Origin: a virus
IMG/VR virus record: IMGVR_UViG_3300028610_000134
Location: 1-25,797 of that record
Length of the DNA stretch: 25,797 nt
Strand: one strand, 5' to 3'
The notes under the pieces were generated by a model, which did not search any database, was not told where the DNA came from, and saw only the letters and a program-made list of their open reading frames with translations. The translations under genes and the position numbers were made by a program. Below are positions 24,404 through 25,797 of this stretch, piece after piece; the stretch's first letter is position 1; each line of letters starts with the position of its first letter.

Positions 24404-24669
24404 CTATCGAACCCCGCGCCGCGAATCGGGAAGCAGTACATCGGCTCCGGGAGATCCACCCGGAAGGCGCCGATCTGCTCGTCCTGGTACGCCTCTGCCA
24501 TCACACGGACAGGTCCCGGTACTTGTACCTGGACCTCGTATGGCTCTGGAACGTACTCCACGATCCGGTCCACTTCGGCCGGCTGGAGCCAACAGATCAG
24601 CAGGACGCCGCCGATGACTACGGCGACGATCGCAGTGACCCACCAAGGGAGCTTCATGTCGAGTTTCAC
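24400..24669 (-). CDS. Single-span membrane protein upstream of lipoprotein
   Basis: This 89-residue protein has one transmembrane segment near residues 9-28 (WWVTAIVAVVIGGVLLICWL). A probably periplasmic tail follows, rich in Val/Pro/Glu (VDRIVEYVPEPYEVQVQVPG). The GTG at 24669 is chosen because AGGAGG ends five bases before it. A GTG at 24675 overlaps that same AGGAGG and so cannot use it. The overlap with the lipoprotein gene suggests the two products act together at the envelope. No coiled coil is obvious, so a spanin label would be speculative. Confidence 0.75.
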   Translation of the reverse strand: MKLDMKLPWWVTAIVAVVIGGVLLICWLQPAEVDRIVEYVPEPYEVQVQVPGPVRVMAEAYQDEQIGAFRVDLPEPMYCFPIRGAGFDR

Positions 24670-24674
24670 AGACA

Positions 24675-24680
24675 CCTCCT
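24675..24680 (-). promoter_or_regulatory. Shine-Dalgarno site that fixes the membrane-protein start
   Basis: A perfect AGGAGG lies five bases before the GTG at 24669 and overlaps both the stop of the preceding gene and a competing GTG at 24675. It points to 24669 as the true start. Confidence 0.7.
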
Positions 24681-25248
24681 AAGTAGCGTCGAATTCACGT
24701 CCCTGAATGATAGCCTGGAAATTGTCCATGTTGACCAGGTTGTCTCGAATCGTCATCTCGACCTTGTCGCCCGCCTCGAAGATCGGCACGTAGCCGGCCT
24801 TGAAGAGCGACCACCGAATCACCATCACGTCGGGGATCGTTCCCCGGTTGAGCGAGACGATCGGCAGATCCTGCGCTGAGAGGTGCGCGAAGTCCAGCGT
24901 GGTCTTGATCGCGTCCTCGAACACCACGATCGACTCGTCGTCCGAGTTGACCGCCTGCATCAGGCACCCGTTCGTGAGCGCCGCGCCGAAGCCGAACCAG
25001 TCCGTGTAGATGATGTTCAGGTCGACCGCCGTGAACACCGCCCGGGAGAAGATGAACCGCTTCCCGGCCGGCACGATGTGCTGGAAGTTCTTGGGCGTCG
25101 TCCCGTCGATGTTCATGTCGGTGGACACGCCGAGGCCGTCGAGCGTCAGATGCTCCTCGACCCACTCCGAAGGCGGAATCGCCTGCGGGGCTACGAATAC
25201 TCGGTCGAGCCCCATCTCCAGGTGCTGGGCGAAATTCCGGTTGATCAT
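24679..25248 (-). CDS. Beta-rich virion-type protein
   Basis: This 189-residue protein starts at ATG, overlapping the stop of a micro-gene by four bases. After a short helical N-terminus it has GTTPKNFQHIVPAGKRFIFS (about 49-68), then FGFGAALTNGCLMQAV (about 86-101). An IKTTLDFAHL segment follows, and near the end VEMTIRDNLVNMDNFQAIIQ. This order (PAGKRFIFSR strand, GAALTNG turn, final IRDNL-type strand) recalls a recurrent family of phage structural proteins that may sit on the capsid or tail surface. The exact role is unknown. Confidence 0.7.
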   Translation of the reverse strand: MINRNFAQHLEMGLDRVFVAPQAIPPSEWVEEHLTLDGLGVSTDMNIDGTTPKNFQHIVPAGKRFIFSRAVFTAVDLNIIYTDWFGFGAALTNGCLMQAVNSDDESIVVFEDAIKTTLDFAHLSAQDLPIVSLNRGTIPDVMVIRWSLFKAGYVPIFEAGDKVEMTIRDNLVNMDNFQAIIQGREFDAT

Positions 25249-25355
25249 CGCCGCTTCCCTGCCGCCTTACGTGCGCGGCGAGCAAGCCACTGCTGCCAAG
25301 GCAGACGCTCCTCCAGGAGGAGAAGCAGGATCAGCCCGACCAGGACTTGGACCAT
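25245..25355 (-). CDS. Micro membrane protein (36 residues)
   Basis: The frame encodes 36 residues: a hydrophobic helix MVQVLVGLILLLLLEER and a strongly basic tail (LARRARKAAGKRR). The ATG at 25355 is preceded by an in-frame GTG at 25358. The stop TGA overlaps the next ATG (ATGA), as in other real junctions here. The hydrophobic helix plus basic tail is a credible single-span inner-membrane peptide. Confidence 0.6.
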   Translation of the reverse strand: MVQVLVGLILLLLLEERLPWQQWLARRARKAAGKRR

Positions 25356-25359
25356 CACC

Positions 25360-25464
25360 CTAGATGCTGAACCGGATCGGGGGATACCACCGGCCGGAGC
25401 CGACTCGATACCCGAGGGCGAAACTGCCGATCGCCACTGCGACGAATCCGATGAACAGAAGCAT
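25360..25464 (-). CDS. Micro membrane protein (34 residues)
   Basis: The frame encodes 34 residues starting MLLFIGFVAVAIGSFALGYR, one hydrophobic helix, and ending in a short Gly/Arg/Trp/Pro tail. The ATG at 25464 has AAGGACAGG upstream and its TAG is followed at once by the next micro-gene. It is the first protein gene after the tRNAs. The function is unknown; envelope association is likely. Confidence 0.6.
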   Translation of the reverse strand: MLLFIGFVAVAIGSFALGYRVGSGRWYPPIRFSI

Positions 25465-25510
25465 GATCCTGTCCTTATTAAAGGAAATGGCGTTTTGCTT
25501 ACATAAGAGC

Positions 25511-25582
25511 GTAACCGGGAGGACTCGAACCTCCGACCCGCAGCTTAACAGGCTGCCGCTCTACCGACTGAGCTACGGTCAC
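25511..25582 (-). tRNA. tRNA-Asn (anticodon GTT)
   Basis: The 72-base sequence folds completely. Acceptor GTGACCG pairs with CGGTTAC (one G-T pair). The D stem is GCTC/GAGC and the anticodon stem is GCAGC/GCTGC with loop CTGTTAA. The T arm is GGAGG-TTCGAGT-CCTCC. The anticodon GTT reads Asn codons. CCA is not encoded and would be added after transcription. Confidence 0.95.
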
Positions 25583-25663
25583 ATGGTGGCCCCAGGTCCG
25601 TGGCCCGGCTCGCTGACTACCCCGTTGGGGGCGCCGTGGCGGCCATGACAGACCAGGGGGCCA

Positions 25664-25680
25664 ACGCTGCTTTGCAGCGT
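25664..25680 (-). other. Hairpin between the two tRNA genes
   Basis: ACGCTGC and GCAGCGT form a perfect seven-base-pair stem with a three-base loop in the spacer between tRNA-Tyr and tRNA-Asn. No T-run follows. It may guide tRNA precursor processing or be a weak terminator. Nothing else is recognised in the 151-base spacer. Confidence 0.35.
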
Positions 25681-25733
25681 CTGCGGTATCACGGCTTCAG
25701 AGCATTAGTTACTCATCCACCGTACACACACAG

Positions 25734-25797
25734 TGGAGCGGGGAGGGGTCGAACCTCCAAGCCTTCAGCAGGCAGCTGGGTTACGGCCAGCGGGGCT
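25734..25797 (-). tRNA. tRNA-Tyr (anticodon GTA), 5' part cut off by window end
   Basis: The visible part has an anticodon stem GCTGG/CCAGC with loop CCGTAAC (anticodon GTA). A long variable arm GCCT-GCTGA-AGGC follows, then T arm GGAGG-TTCGACC-CCTCC and the 3' acceptor strand CCGCTCC with discriminator A. A long variable arm with GTA fits bacterial-type class II tRNA-Tyr. The D arm and 5' acceptor strand lie beyond the window. Loop position 33 is C instead of the near-universal T. CCA is not encoded. Confidence 0.72.

Noticed and set aside
25465-25510. Promoter with a TTTAAT -10 box
   Set aside because: The box abuts the ribosome-binding site of the first micro-gene, so the transcript would lack it, and no convincing -35 box is present.
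25511-25797. tRNA genes as prophage attachment site
   Set aside because: No integrase, repeat or second att core is seen; the tRNAs look phage-encoded.
1-25797. CRISPR array, insertion sequence or long direct repeats
   Set aside because: No regularly spaced repeats, transposase motifs or flanking inverted repeats were found by eye on either strand.

Overview
The window is a fragment of a GC-rich genome of a tailed bacteriophage, most likely of podovirus morphology. It is cut at both ends. Every convincing gene lies on the minus strand, packed head to tail with very short spacers or stop/start overlaps, so transcription runs from high to low coordinates. The podovirus reading rests on a portal, a SU10/DUF5309-type capsid protein, a P22 gp4-like adaptor, a gp10/nozzle-like protein and several ejection-type proteins. 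No tape measure, sheath or baseplate set is visible. A phage lipoprotein with a clean lipobox and an Rz-like protein point to a bacterial host, probably with an outer membrane. Bases 1-13 are leftover Illumina adapter, so the low-coordinate end is an artificial contig edge.

Layout in transcription order. (1) 25797-25511: a truncated class II tRNA-Tyr and a complete tRNA-Asn. (2) 25464-23243: two micro membrane proteins, a beta-rich 189-residue protein, a single-span membrane protein, a lipoprotein, a membrane protein that has no ATG/GTG/TTG start and appears to begin at CTG, and a small structural-type protein. (3) 23239-16391: a fibre-type beta protein, then large terminase, portal, a small protein, scaffold and major capsid protein. 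A hairpin follows the capsid gene. (4) 16314-13164: a beta-domain structural protein, a sulfotransferase, a small protein, an Rz-like coiled-coil membrane protein, a conserved hypothetical and a glycosyltransferase. (5) 13345-10608: the adaptor and two tandem paralogous fibre proteins. (6) 10606-9055: a lysis block with a coiled-coil/TM protein, a membrane-targeted HELIH metallopeptidase, an SLT-type transglycosylase and a two-TM holin candidate. (7) 9064-1: a LamG-type fibre protein, ejection-type proteins, the gp10/nozzle-like protein and a very large protein that runs off the contig.

The genes cover packaging, capsid assembly, the tail neck, adhesion, DNA ejection and lysis. Replication genes, integrase and a recognisable small terminase are absent. 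The most interesting points are the sulfotransferase/glycosyltransferase pair inside the virion module, the hidden CTG-start gene, the shuffled fibre modules, the N-terminal tag shared by two ejection-type proteins, the metallopeptidase in the lysis block, and two long overlaps that may mark frameshifts. Family assignments come from motif recognition by eye, not from a database search.
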